Notes under the pieces: generated by a model
The model's database searches: none
Told to the model about the DNA's origin: nothing
Seen by the model: only the letters and a program-made list of their open reading frames with translations
Translations under genes and position numbers: made by a program
Source: Amycolatopsis alba DSM 44262
GTDB taxonomy: Bacteria; Actinomycetota; Actinomycetes; Mycobacteriales; Pseudonocardiaceae
Direction of reading: 5' to 3'
Assembly (NCBI RefSeq): GCF_000384215.1
Contig: NZ_KB913032.1
Span: forward strand, 7,029,605-7,093,604
Length of the DNA: 64,000 nt
Shown here: piece after piece, positions 50,131-58,378 of the stretch
How positions within the stretch are numbered: position 1 is the first letter of the stretch
Layout: each line of letters starts with the position of its first letter

Positions 50131-51774
50131 TTAGGGAGCAACAGGACCGGCCTTGCCGTACAGGTCGTTCCCCGCCCAGTTCACGAGATCCTGCGAAGGC
50201 CTCGAAGGCGGTACAGGTACGAAGTTCGCGGCGTCGTCGACGCTTCCGGTGCCGTCGTACTTGGCCTGCAGCGGGTACGGGAACACCGGCCGGGTGCGGA
50301 AGACCTTGCCGTCGGCGCCGCGGCCGGTGGCGATCGTCCGGTCCGGCGCGGTGCCGCGCTCGACCCAGGAGACCAGCTCCTTCAGCGGGTCGTACTCGGT
50401 CAGTTTGTCGCCGGTGCCGCAGTGATACATCCCCGGCACCATGAACAGCCGCGCCCAGTCCTGCGTCGCGGCATGGCCGCCGTTGGCGCGGGTGAGCCGC
50501 TGGTAGTAGTCGACGGTGCCCGCCGCGGGGATCGCCTGGTCCGCCCAGCCATGCCAGAGCACGAGTTTCCCGCCGGCACGGCGGAATTCGCGCAGATCCG
50601 TCGACATCGCGTTGGAGCGGATGCCTTCCGGGGTCAGCCTGTCGAATTCACGCGAAGTGAAGGCAAACTCGTCGACCGACGAATGCGGTGCCCCGATCGG
50701 GTAGGCCATGTACTTCAGGTAGTTGTCGGCGAGTGCCCGCGCGAACGGGACGCCACCGAACTCGGGTGCCCCGATGGTCCAGCCGTACCAGGACAGTTCG
50801 GAGCCGACGGTCTGGCCACCGGGGTACAGCTTGCGGCCGCGTTCGTCGGTCGGCGGGGCGTAGATCTTCTTGGTGGCCTCGACCTGTGCCGCGGTGAGGC
50901 ACCCGGCGTTGTCGGTGCCCGGCGGGCAGGCGATCGTGGCCGGGTCGAAGCGGCAGGCCCGCGGGTCGTCGATCGCGCCGTCGGCGAGACCGTCGACCTT
51001 GTCGCAGGAGGACAGTGCCGCGGCGTGCAGTGCCGGGAGTTTGTCCCCGGTCAGGATGGGTTTGCCGTCGGCGCCGGTGTTCACTTTGGCGAGCCAGGTC
51101 TGGTAGGCGCCGATCAGCGGCCCCCAGTAGCCGGCCGGCGCGCCGGCGACGATGCCGTCGAAGTCGTGCGGGTAGCGCTGTGCCAGCAGAAGCGCCTCAC
51201 GGCCGCCGTCGGAGCAGCCGCTGAAGTACGACTTCTTCGGCGGAGCGCCGTAGAACGCCGAGATGAGGCGCTTGGACGCCTTCGAGACCACGTGTGGCGC
51301 CCGGAAGGCGAAGTCGTCGCGGGCGGCCTGGTCGTTCGCGGCCCACTTGCCGTCGTCGAAGACGAGCGGGGTCGTGCCGACGTGGCCGTCGTCGGTGGCC
51401 GCGACAGCGACGTCGCCGCCGTGCGGCAGCCCGCAGTCGGTGAACGGCGGCGGAGTGACGGCGCCGCAGAACCCGCCGCAGCCGAACTGCAGGTAGCGGC
51501 CCGCGTACGTCTTGGTCGGCAGCCGCAACTGGAACTGCACCGCCGGTTCGACGTGCCCGCGGACATCGCAGTTCTCCGGTTCGGTCGCCGTCGCCGGTAC
51601 CACGGTCGCGGTCTCGACGTGCGTGATCGCGCCGGGAATGTCGTAGGTCCGCACCAGGTCGGCGCAGGTGCGCACCGGGCGGAAAGTCGTTTCACCGGCG
51701 GTGGCCGCCGGAGCCGTGAGTATCGAGCCTGCCGTGATGAGCGCTGCCACGCCGAGCATGGACAACCGCCGCAT
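50131..51774 (-). CDS. Secreted tannase/feruloyl esterase family protein
   Basis: Protein of 547 residues with a signal peptide (MRRLSMLGVAALITAGSILT, cleavage near APAATAG). The fold is an alpha/beta hydrolase with a lid: nucleophile Ser in GCSDGGREALL, GKLVLWHGWADQAIP, and catalytic His in VPGMYHCGTGD. The CS-D-HC arrangement of tannases, a disulfide joining Ser and His neighbours, is present. It releases ferulic, p-coumaric or gallic acid from plant material. The start is taken at 51774 after GGGGTGGGGAA; an upstream ATG at 51819 would add 15 residues before the signal peptide. Confidence 0.9.
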   Translation of the reverse strand: MRRLSMLGVAALITAGSILTAPAATAGETTFRPVRTCADLVRTYDIPGAITHVETATVVPATATEPENCDVRGHVEPAVQFQLRLPTKTYAGRYLQFGCGGFCGAVTPPPFTDCGLPHGGDVAVAATDDGHVGTTPLVFDDGKWAANDQAARDDFAFRAPHVVSKASKRLISAFYGAPPKKSYFSGCSDGGREALLLAQRYPHDFDGIVAGAPAGYWGPLIGAYQTWLAKVNTGADGKPILTGDKLPALHAAALSSCDKVDGLADGAIDDPRACRFDPATIACPPGTDNAGCLTAAQVEATKKIYAPPTDERGRKLYPGGQTVGSELSWYGWTIGAPEFGGVPFARALADNYLKYMAYPIGAPHSSVDEFAFTSREFDRLTPEGIRSNAMSTDLREFRRAGGKLVLWHGWADQAIPAAGTVDYYQRLTRANGGHAATQDWARLFMVPGMYHCGTGDKLTEYDPLKELVSWVERGTAPDRTIATGRGADGKVFRTRPVFPYPLQAKYDGTGSVDDAANFVPVPPSRPSQDLVNWAGNDLYGKAGPVAP

Positions 51775-52013
51775 TTCCCCACCCCAGTTTCCCGGATCAG
51801 CCTTGGTTGGCTCATTCACCCTGGCCCGGCCGCTGTGTGTTGTCCACCGTGTTTCGGGACGGCTCGCAGGGTCATCCGGGTTGTCCAGTTCGGGTCAGGT
51901 TTGTCCGGGTGTCTTGACATCGATGTCACCCCCGAGTTTTTCTCTCTTGGCGCCACCGGTCCCCCGCCTGTGCGGCGCCCAGCCTGCCCCCGTGAGAAAG
52001 CATTGGTGCAACG

Positions 52014-55000
52014 ATGCCCCGAAGCGTCAGACCTTGGGTCTGCGGCCTCTTGAGTGCCACGGTCGTGGTGTCCGGGGTGGTGGCCCTTCCGGCCGCCGCC
52101 TCGGCCGAAGAGGTGCCACCGGACTTCTATTCCTCGTTCGAGCAAGGCGAGCCGCAGCCGACGTGGAGCGACACGGTCGACGTCGACCCGTCCGGCAAGC
52201 CGAAGGCGTTCGGTGTCGACGGCGCGAACGCCACCACCATCCCCGGTGACATCCGCGGCAAGGTCACCGAGACGTCCGCCAACAGCGAGAACACCCCGAA
52301 CGAGGGCGCGTCGAACCTGGTGGACGGCTCGACGGACACCAAGTGGCTTGCCTGGACACCGACCGGCTGGGCGCAGGTCGCGCTGTCGGAGCCGACGTCG
52401 ATCACGCGGTACGCGCTGTCCTCCGCGAACGACTTCGACAACCGCGACCCGCAGGACTGGACGCTGCAGGGTTCCGCCGACGGCCAGGCCTGGACGGATC
52501 TGGACAAGCAGACCGGCCAGAAGTTCTCGGACCGGTTCCAGTCCAAGGAATACCGCCTGCCCGCGGCGAGTGCCGCGTACAAGTTCTTCCGCCTGAACAT
52601 CACGAAGAACAACGGCGGCGACATCATGCAGCTCTCGGAGCTGCTGCTGGCCAACGAGGACCCGGCCCCGCCGGCGCTGCCGAACATGCGCAGCTTCGCC
52701 GACAGCGGCCCGACCGGCGGCTACACGAACAAGAACCGTGTCGGTTTCACCGGCACGCGGGCGTTCCGCTACGCCGGCAGCCACAAGGCGCCGGGGCACG
52801 GCTGGTCGTACAACAAGATCTTCGACGTCGACCTCCCGGTGGCGGCGACCTCGGAGCTGTCGTACAAGGTGCAGCCGGAGTTCATTCGCGGTGACCTGAA
52901 GTACCCGAGCACGAACGTCGCGGTCGACCTGGCGTTCACCGACGGCACGTACCTGAGCCAGCTCGGCGCCGTCGACCAGTACGGCTTCGGGCTCTCGCCG
53001 CAGGGCCAGGGCGCGAGCAAGGTGCTCTACACCAACCAGTGGAACCTGGTGCGCTCGCAGATCGGCGTGGTCGCGAAGGGCAAGACGATCGACCGGATCC
53101 TGGTCGGTTACGACAACGCCGACGGCCCTGGCTCGTTGCAGGGCTGGCTGGACGACATCAAGGTCTCGGCGACGCCGACGCCGCCGGCGAGCCTGCGTCC
53201 GTCCGACAACGTGCTGACCACGCGCGGTTCGCTGTCGAACGGGTCGTTCTCGCGGGGCAACAACATGCCGGCGACCGCGGTGCCGCACGGGTTCAACTTC
53301 TGGATCCCGACGACCGACGCGGGCACGTTGAGCTGGATGTACTCCTACCACTCGCGCAACAACGAGCAGAACCTCCCGTCGCTGCAGGCGTTCTCCGCGA
53401 GCCACGCGCCGAGTCCGTGGATGGCCGACCGGCAGACATTCCAGTTCCTGCCTTCGACCGCCACCGGGGTGCCGAACCCGGAACGTGAGGCGCGAAAGCT
53501 GCCGTTCAAGCACTCCAACGAGACAGCTCGGGCGCACTACTACGGTGTCGACTTCGAGAACGGCATCAAGACCGAGGTCGCGCCGACCGATCACGCGGCG
53601 CTGTACCGGTTCAAGTTCCCCGGTGCGGACTCGAACTTGATCTTCGACAACGTCAACAACAACGGCGGGCTCACCCTCGACCCCGCGGGCCGGGCCATCA
53701 CCGGCTACAGCGACGTCAAGAGCGGGCTATCGGCCGGCGCGTCGCGGATGTTCGTCTACGCCACCTTCGACAAGCCGGTGACCGCCGGTTCGAAGCTGTC
53801 GACCGGTTCAGGTGACCAGAAGCGGGACAACGTCCTGGGCTACCTGAAGTTCGACGCCGGTGCCGACAAGACGGTGAACATGCGGATCGCGACCTCGCTG
53901 ATCAGCGTCGATCAGGCGAAGAAGAACATGGAGCAGGAGCTCGCCCCGAACGCGTCGGTCGAGTCGGTGAGCGAGACCGCGGCGAAGGCCTGGGACGAGA
54001 AGCTCAAGGTCGTCGAGGTCGAGGGTGCGTCGAAAGATCAGCTGATCACGCTGTACTCCAACCTGTACCGGCTGTTCCTGTACCCGAACTCGGGCTTCGA
54101 AAACGTCGGCACCCTCGAGAAGCCGGTGAAGAAGTACGCGAGCCCGGTGTCACCGAAGGCCGGTCAGGACACCCCGACGCAGACCGGGGCGAAACTGGTC
54201 GACGGCGAGTTCTACGTCAACAACGGGTTCTGGGACACCTATCGCACGGTGTGGTCGGCGTACTCGCTGCTCAGCCCCGACACCACCGGCAAGCTGGTCG
54301 ACGGTTTCGTGCAGCAGTATCGCGACGGTGGCTGGATCTCCCGCTGGTCGTCCCCCGGTTACGCGGACCTGATGACCGGCACCAGTTCGGACGCCGCCTT
54401 CGCGGACGCGTACCTCAAGGGAGTCAAGGGATTCGACGTCCAGTCGGCGTACGACTCGGCGGTCAAGAACGCGACGGTGACCCCGCCGAACGGCGCTGTC
54501 GGCCGGAAGGGCATCGACGAGGGCACGTTCCTCGGGTACGCGCCGAACACCGCGGACCACGGGTTCTCGTGGGCGATCGAGGGTTACGTCAACGACAACG
54601 CGATCGCGAACATGTCGAAGAAGCTCTACGACGAGGCTCCGGCGAACGACCCGCGCAAGCAGGAGTACCTGGACAACTACGGGTATTTCACCGAGCGGGC
54701 CACGCAGTACGTGAACGTGTTCGACCCCAGTGTCGGCTTCTTCCAGGGCCGGGACGCGGCGGGCAAGTTCACCCGCGCCAAGGACAAGTTCGACCCGGAG
54801 GTGTGGGGTATCGACTACACCGAGACCAACGCGTGGGGCATGCGGTTCTCCGTCCCGCAGGACGGTCAGGGCCTGGCGAACCTCTTCGGCGGCAAGGCGG
54901 GGCTGGCGTCCAAACTGGACGAATTCTTCGCCACCCCCGAGACGGGGCTGAAGTTCGGCAGTTACGGCGGGATCATCCACGAGATGACCGAGGCGCGGGA

Positions 55001-56306
55001 CGTCCGGATGGGCATGTACGCGCATTCCAACCAGGCCGCGCATCACACGCTCTACATGTACGACTACGCGGGTCAGCCCTCGAAGACGCAGGCGAAGGTC
55101 CGCGAGGCGCTGTCCAGGTTGTACGTCGGCAGCGAGCTCGGCCAGGGCTACGGCGGTGACGAGGACAACGGCGAGCAGTCGGCTTGGTGGCTGTTCGGCA
55201 TGCTGGGCTTCTACCCGCTGCAGGTCGGCAGCTCGGACTACGCGATCGGCTCGCCGCTGTTCACCAAGGCGACCGTGAACCTGCCCGGCGGCAAGAAGAT
55301 CGTGGTCAACGCGCCGAAGAACAGCGCGAAGAACGTCTACGTGCAGGGCCTGAAGGTCAACGGCAAGGCGCAGACCTCGACGTCGCTGGCGCATTCGGCG
55401 ATCGCAGGAGGCGGGACGCTCGACTTCGACATGGGCCCGAACCCGTCGTCGTGGGGTACCGGCCCGAACGACGCGCCGAAGTCGATCACCAAGGGCGACG
55501 CGGTGCCGACGCCGGTGCACGACCTGACCAAGCCGGTCTCCGGCGCGGACGCCGCGTTCTTCGACAACACGTCGCGGACCGAGGCGAAGGTCAAGGCTCC
55601 GATCCAGTACCAGGTGCCCTCGACGAAGGAGGCGGGTTCGTACTACACGCTGACTTCGGGCAAGGGTGCCGGTGACGCGAAGAGCTGGGTGCTGAAGGGT
55701 TCCTACGACGGGAAGAGCTGGGCGGTCGCGGATCAGCGGACCGACCAGAGTTTCCAGTGGCGCCAGCAGACCAAGCCGTTCAAGATCGCGAACTCGGCGC
55801 ACTACGCCTACTACCGGCTCGAGGTCACCGCGACCACGGGCGAGGAGGCGTCGCTGTCGGAGTTCGAGGTGCTGGGCAAGCCGGACGCGGCGTGCACGCA
55901 GACGGTCACCGGTGAACGCAAGGGCCCGCTGACCGTGCAGAGCGGGGTGACCTGTGTGGACGGTGCGACGGTGTCCGGTCCGGTGTCGGTGGCGCCGGGT
56001 GCGAGCCTGATCGTCCGCGGCGGGTCGATCTCCGGTCCGCTGACGGCGACGGGTGCGGCGCAGATCGTGCTGGACCGGACGAAGGTGGGCGGTCCGGTGG
56101 CGATCACCGGGGCGACCGGTGCGGTCTCGATCGAACTGACCGAGATCGGCGGACCGGTGGCGTTGACGGGCAACAAGGGGCCGGTGCTGACTTCCAGCAC
56201 GATCGGCGGACCTCTGGCGTGCGCGGCCAACTCCCCCGCTCCGACGGACTACGACCTGCAGAACACCGTCCGCGGCCCGGCCGCCGGGCAGTGCGCGAAG
56301 CTGTAG
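52014..56306 (+). CDS. Secreted GH92 alpha-mannosidase with carbohydrate-binding domains
   Basis: Protein of 1430 residues with a signal peptide (VCGLLSATVVVSGVVALPAA). An F5/8-type domain follows (about 80-215, NLVDGSTDTKWLAW). Then comes a GH92 N-terminal beta-sandwich and an (alpha/alpha)6 catalytic domain. GH92 motifs are SFSRGNNMPATAVPHGFNFW, NNGFWDTYRTVWSAYSLL, HSNQAAHHTLYMYDYAG and GDEDNGEQSAWW with the catalytic acidic residues. A second F5/8-like domain lies at about 1180-1290. The last 120 residues contain a repeated GGPV/SGPL motif about every 22 residues, likely a small beta-solenoid. It trims exo-mannose from glycans outside the cell. Confidence 0.93.
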   Translation: MPRSVRPWVCGLLSATVVVSGVVALPAAASAEEVPPDFYSSFEQGEPQPTWSDTVDVDPSGKPKAFGVDGANATTIPGDIRGKVTETSANSENTPNEGASNLVDGSTDTKWLAWTPTGWAQVALSEPTSITRYALSSANDFDNRDPQDWTLQGSADGQAWTDLDKQTGQKFSDRFQSKEYRLPAASAAYKFFRLNITKNNGGDIMQLSELLLANEDPAPPALPNMRSFADSGPTGGYTNKNRVGFTGTRAFRYAGSHKAPGHGWSYNKIFDVDLPVAATSELSYKVQPEFIRGDLKYPSTNVAVDLAFTDGTYLSQLGAVDQYGFGLSPQGQGASKVLYTNQWNLVRSQIGVVAKGKTIDRILVGYDNADGPGSLQGWLDDIKVSATPTPPASLRPSDNVLTTRGSLSNGSFSRGNNMPATAVPHGFNFWIPTTDAGTLSWMYSYHSRNNEQNLPSLQAFSASHAPSPWMADRQTFQFLPSTATGVPNPEREARKLPFKHSNETARAHYYGVDFENGIKTEVAPTDHAALYRFKFPGADSNLIFDNVNNNGGLTLDPAGRAITGYSDVKSGLSAGASRMFVYATFDKPVTAGSKLSTGSGDQKRDNVLGYLKFDAGADKTVNMRIATSLISVDQAKKNMEQELAPNASVESVSETAAKAWDEKLKVVEVEGASKDQLITLYSNLYRLFLYPNSGFENVGTLEKPVKKYASPVSPKAGQDTPTQTGAKLVDGEFYVNNGFWDTYRTVWSAYSLLSPDTTGKLVDGFVQQYRDGGWISRWSSPGYADLMTGTSSDAAFADAYLKGVKGFDVQSAYDSAVKNATVTPPNGAVGRKGIDEGTFLGYAPNTADHGFSWAIEGYVNDNAIANMSKKLYDEAPANDPRKQEYLDNYGYFTERATQYVNVFDPSVGFFQGRDAAGKFTRAKDKFDPEVWGIDYTETNAWGMRFSVPQDGQGLANLFGGKAGLASKLDEFFATPETGLKFGSYGGIIHEMTEARDVRMGMYAHSNQAAHHTLYMYDYAGQPSKTQAKVREALSRLYVGSELGQGYGGDEDNGEQSAWWLFGMLGFYPLQVGSSDYAIGSPLFTKATVNLPGGKKIVVNAPKNSAKNVYVQGLKVNGKAQTSTSLAHSAIAGGGTLDFDMGPNPSSWGTGPNDAPKSITKGDAVPTPVHDLTKPVSGADAAFFDNTSRTEAKVKAPIQYQVPSTKEAGSYYTLTSGKGAGDAKSWVLKGSYDGKSWAVADQRTDQSFQWRQQTKPFKIANSAHYAYYRLEVTATTGEEASLSEFEVLGKPDAACTQTVTGERKGPLTVQSGVTCVDGATVSGPVSVAPGASLIVRGGSISGPLTATGAAQIVLDRTKVGGPVAITGATGAVSIELTEIGGPVALTGNKGPVLTSSTIGGPLACAANSPAPTDYDLQNTVRGPAAGQCAKL

Positions 56307-56318
56307 TCCTCCGGTAAG

Positions 56319-56359
56319 GACGTGAAGGCCCCCTTCATCGCGAAGGGGGCCTTCACGTC
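56319..56359. terminator. Hairpin with GACGTGAAGGCCCCCTTC stem
   Basis: The 18-base arms match perfectly around ATCGC. It starts 13 bases after the GH92 stop and lies before the convergent MFS gene end (56434). Same stem family as 20584. Confidence 0.85.
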
Positions 56360-56433
56360 TATAGAGCGCCAGGCAAAGGTGGCGTCGCGAAGCCGTGACT
56401 CGCGTGATCGCCGCCTGGTCACGGCACCGTCGC

Positions 56434-57828
56434 CTATTCGGGACGGCGGCCGCGGAGGATGCCGAAGCTGACGAGGGCCGCGGACAGCACGGTGAGCGCG
56501 AGCCCGGCGTGGGTGGTCGCTGCGAGGAAGTCGGCCGATCCACGGGCCGAGGTCAGGGCTCCGGGGAAGACCAGCGCCAGGATGGTGCCGCTGAGCGCGA
56601 TGCCGATCCCGGTGGTGACTTCGCTGGCGGTGTCGACGAGCGCGGCTCCGATGGTGGTCCGGTTCGACGGCAGGCCACGCATCACGTTGGTGCCCGCGAC
56701 GACACCGACCACGCGCATGCCCACCGCGACGAGAGCGAGCGCGACGGCGATCCAGACGTAGCCGAGCCCACCGAACGCCGTGTAGACGGCCAGCCCGCAG
56801 ACGACCGCGGCGGCGCTGAGCCAGGCGGCCTTGACGAGTCCGAGACGCTTCATCAGCGGGGTGACGAGCGCGCCGCCGGCGATGAGAACGACGACCTGGG
56901 GCAGCATCCCGATCGCCGCCTGGGCGGGTGCCCAGCCGAGACCGAACTGGAGGTGCAGCGTCACGAGGTAGCCGAGCCCGGCGGTCGCCAGTCCCGCCGC
57001 GGCCTTGAGCGCCAGACCGCTGGACACCAGCGGACGCGCGACGAGTTTCAGGTCCAGCAACGGATGCCGGGCGGTCTTCTGACGCAGGACGAAGCCGGTT
57101 CCGGCGGCGAGCGCGGCCACGGCGGCGGTCCAAGGCAGAACCGACGCGGTGCCTTCTTCGACGAAGAGCGTGGGGGCGAGCAGCGCGAGGACGATCGTCG
57201 CGGTTCCCAGCACGGCGCCCGCGACGTCGATCGGGTCGCGGTGCAGGTCGGCGGGATCGTCGGCGGGGATGCCGAGGAACGCGAGCGCGGCGACAGGCAC
57301 GTTCACCAGCAGCAGCGCCTGCCACGGCGCTATGGACAGCACGAGCCCACCGGCGGTGGGGCCGATGGCGAGGCCGATCAGGCCCACGGTCGAGATCAGC
57401 GTGGTCGCGCGGACTCGCAGCACGTCTTCGTCGAAGAGGCGGAACGCGAGAGCGAGTGACCCCGGTGTCGTCATCGCCGCCGCGACCCCCATGACGGCCC
57501 GGACGGCGATGAGCTGCCACGCGACGGTGACGAACGCCGTCGCGAGGCTGGCCACGGCGAGGAGCACGAGTCCGGTGAGCATGATCTTGCGCCTGCCCAC
57601 TCGGTCGGCCAGCGCGCCGAACGCCAGCATCAGGCCGCCGAACACGACGGAATACGCGCCGGTCACCCATTGCAGGGTGGTCGTCGAGGCGGAGAGTTCG
57701 CGGCCGATGGTCGGCAACGCGACGTTGAGGATCGAGTTGTCGAGCATCTCGAACAGGAACACGGCCGAGAGCCCGGTCAGGGCGGGCCACGCGTCCTTCA
57801 GGGAACGGCTTTGAACAGGGGAACGCAA
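56434..57828 (-). CDS. MFS drug exporter, DHA2 (14-helix) type
   Basis: Transporter of 464 residues: helix 1 with FLFEMLDNSILNVALPTI (motif D1), motif A FGALADRVGRRKIML, motif C-like GLAIGPTAGG. The start is a TTG at 57828 with AAGGAG seven bases upstream, which is preferred to longer readings. The family exports cationic drugs and antibiotics. No regulator is adjacent; the neighbouring region is repeat block 4. Confidence 0.88.
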   Translation of the reverse strand: MRSPVQSRSLKDAWPALTGLSAVFLFEMLDNSILNVALPTIGRELSASTTTLQWVTGAYSVVFGGLMLAFGALADRVGRRKIMLTGLVLLAVASLATAFVTVAWQLIAVRAVMGVAAAMTTPGSLALAFRLFDEDVLRVRATTLISTVGLIGLAIGPTAGGLVLSIAPWQALLLVNVPVAALAFLGIPADDPADLHRDPIDVAGAVLGTATIVLALLAPTLFVEEGTASVLPWTAAVAALAAGTGFVLRQKTARHPLLDLKLVARPLVSSGLALKAAAGLATAGLGYLVTLHLQFGLGWAPAQAAIGMLPQVVVLIAGGALVTPLMKRLGLVKAAWLSAAAVVCGLAVYTAFGGLGYVWIAVALALVAVGMRVVGVVAGTNVMRGLPSNRTTIGAALVDTASEVTTGIGIALSGTILALVFPGALTSARGSADFLAATTHAGLALTVLSAALVSFGILRGRRPE

Positions 57829-57983
57829 AGGTCGACTCCTTCGAGGTGAAGGAGTGACGGATCATGCGATCTCGTGTATGCGCGTGCTCAGCACGTTTCT
57901 ACCCCGATGACTCGATCATACGGCACCGACACGTGACCAGGAACGTGACTCGCGTGATCAGGAACGGAACTCACGTGATCGGC

Positions 57984-58005
57984 GGGACGACACACGTGTC
58001 GTCCC
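57984..58005. repeat. Palindrome GGGACGACAC-AC-GTGTCGTCCC
   Basis: Perfect 10-base arms. It is preceded by CGTGACTCGCGTGATC (57944) and ACTCACGTGATC (57969). It is related to the palindromes at 27123-27228. Confidence 0.7.
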
Positions 58006-58157
58006 ATGGGTCACGCCGTGAGTGGCGATTCGGGTTAGGGCCAAGGGTGTCTTAGGTGCCTGCTGGATTGTGGCCGCGGTTGATCGCGGGGTCCGTCGCG
58101 TGGCGTCCAGCTGGACACGCGTGTCGTCCCTTCCGTCACGCGAGTTCGCAGCCGCGG

Positions 58158-58214
58158 GTGTCGTGAAAGCCACTTTCGCGACGCCTGATGTCCCGAAAGT
58201 GGCTTTCGCGACAC
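58158..58214. repeat. GTGTCG-GAAAGCC palindrome (copy of 27348)
   Basis: Same 57-base structure as 27348-27404 with two or three substitutions (for example GTGTCGTG for GTGTCGCG, and GCCTGATG for GTCTGATG). Confidence 0.8.
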
Positions 58215-58280
58215 TGCCCGGCCTCACTGGACGCGGGGGTCAGCCGGGCAGGGACGTGAACGAGCCAGAGATGCACGGGC

Positions 58281-58333
58281 GTCCTGAAGGCCCCCTTTGA
58301 GACGTTCAACGCCTCAAAGGGGGCCTTCAGGAC
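58281..58333. repeat. Palindrome with 21-base GTCCTGAAGGCCCCC arms
   Basis: Perfect 21-base arms (58281-58301 and 58313-58333) around ACGTTCAACGC. It combines the AAGGCCCCCTT stem of 20584 with the GTTCAAC core of block 1. Confidence 0.85.
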
Positions 58334-58378
58334 ACCGCGACAACCGCCCTAGCCACTCACGAGGCCCAGCTCGACGGG

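Larger units (their letters stand above)
58017..58361. repeat. Palindrome-rich block 4, bounded by inverted CGTGAGTGGC ends
   Basis: CGTGAGTGGC (58017-58026) and GCCACTCACG (58352-58361) enclose about 345 bases with no gene. Inside are an inverted partial copy of the 73-base unit of block 2, ACACGCGTGTCGTCC words, the GCGAAAGCC palindrome (58158) and the AAGGCCCCCTTT palindrome (58281). With the preceding stretch it fills the 550-base gap between the MFS and M36 genes. Confidence 0.7.

Noticed and set aside
54150..56543. 797-codon minus-strand frame
   Set aside because: Antisense of GH92; Arg/Val-rich translation without domain features.
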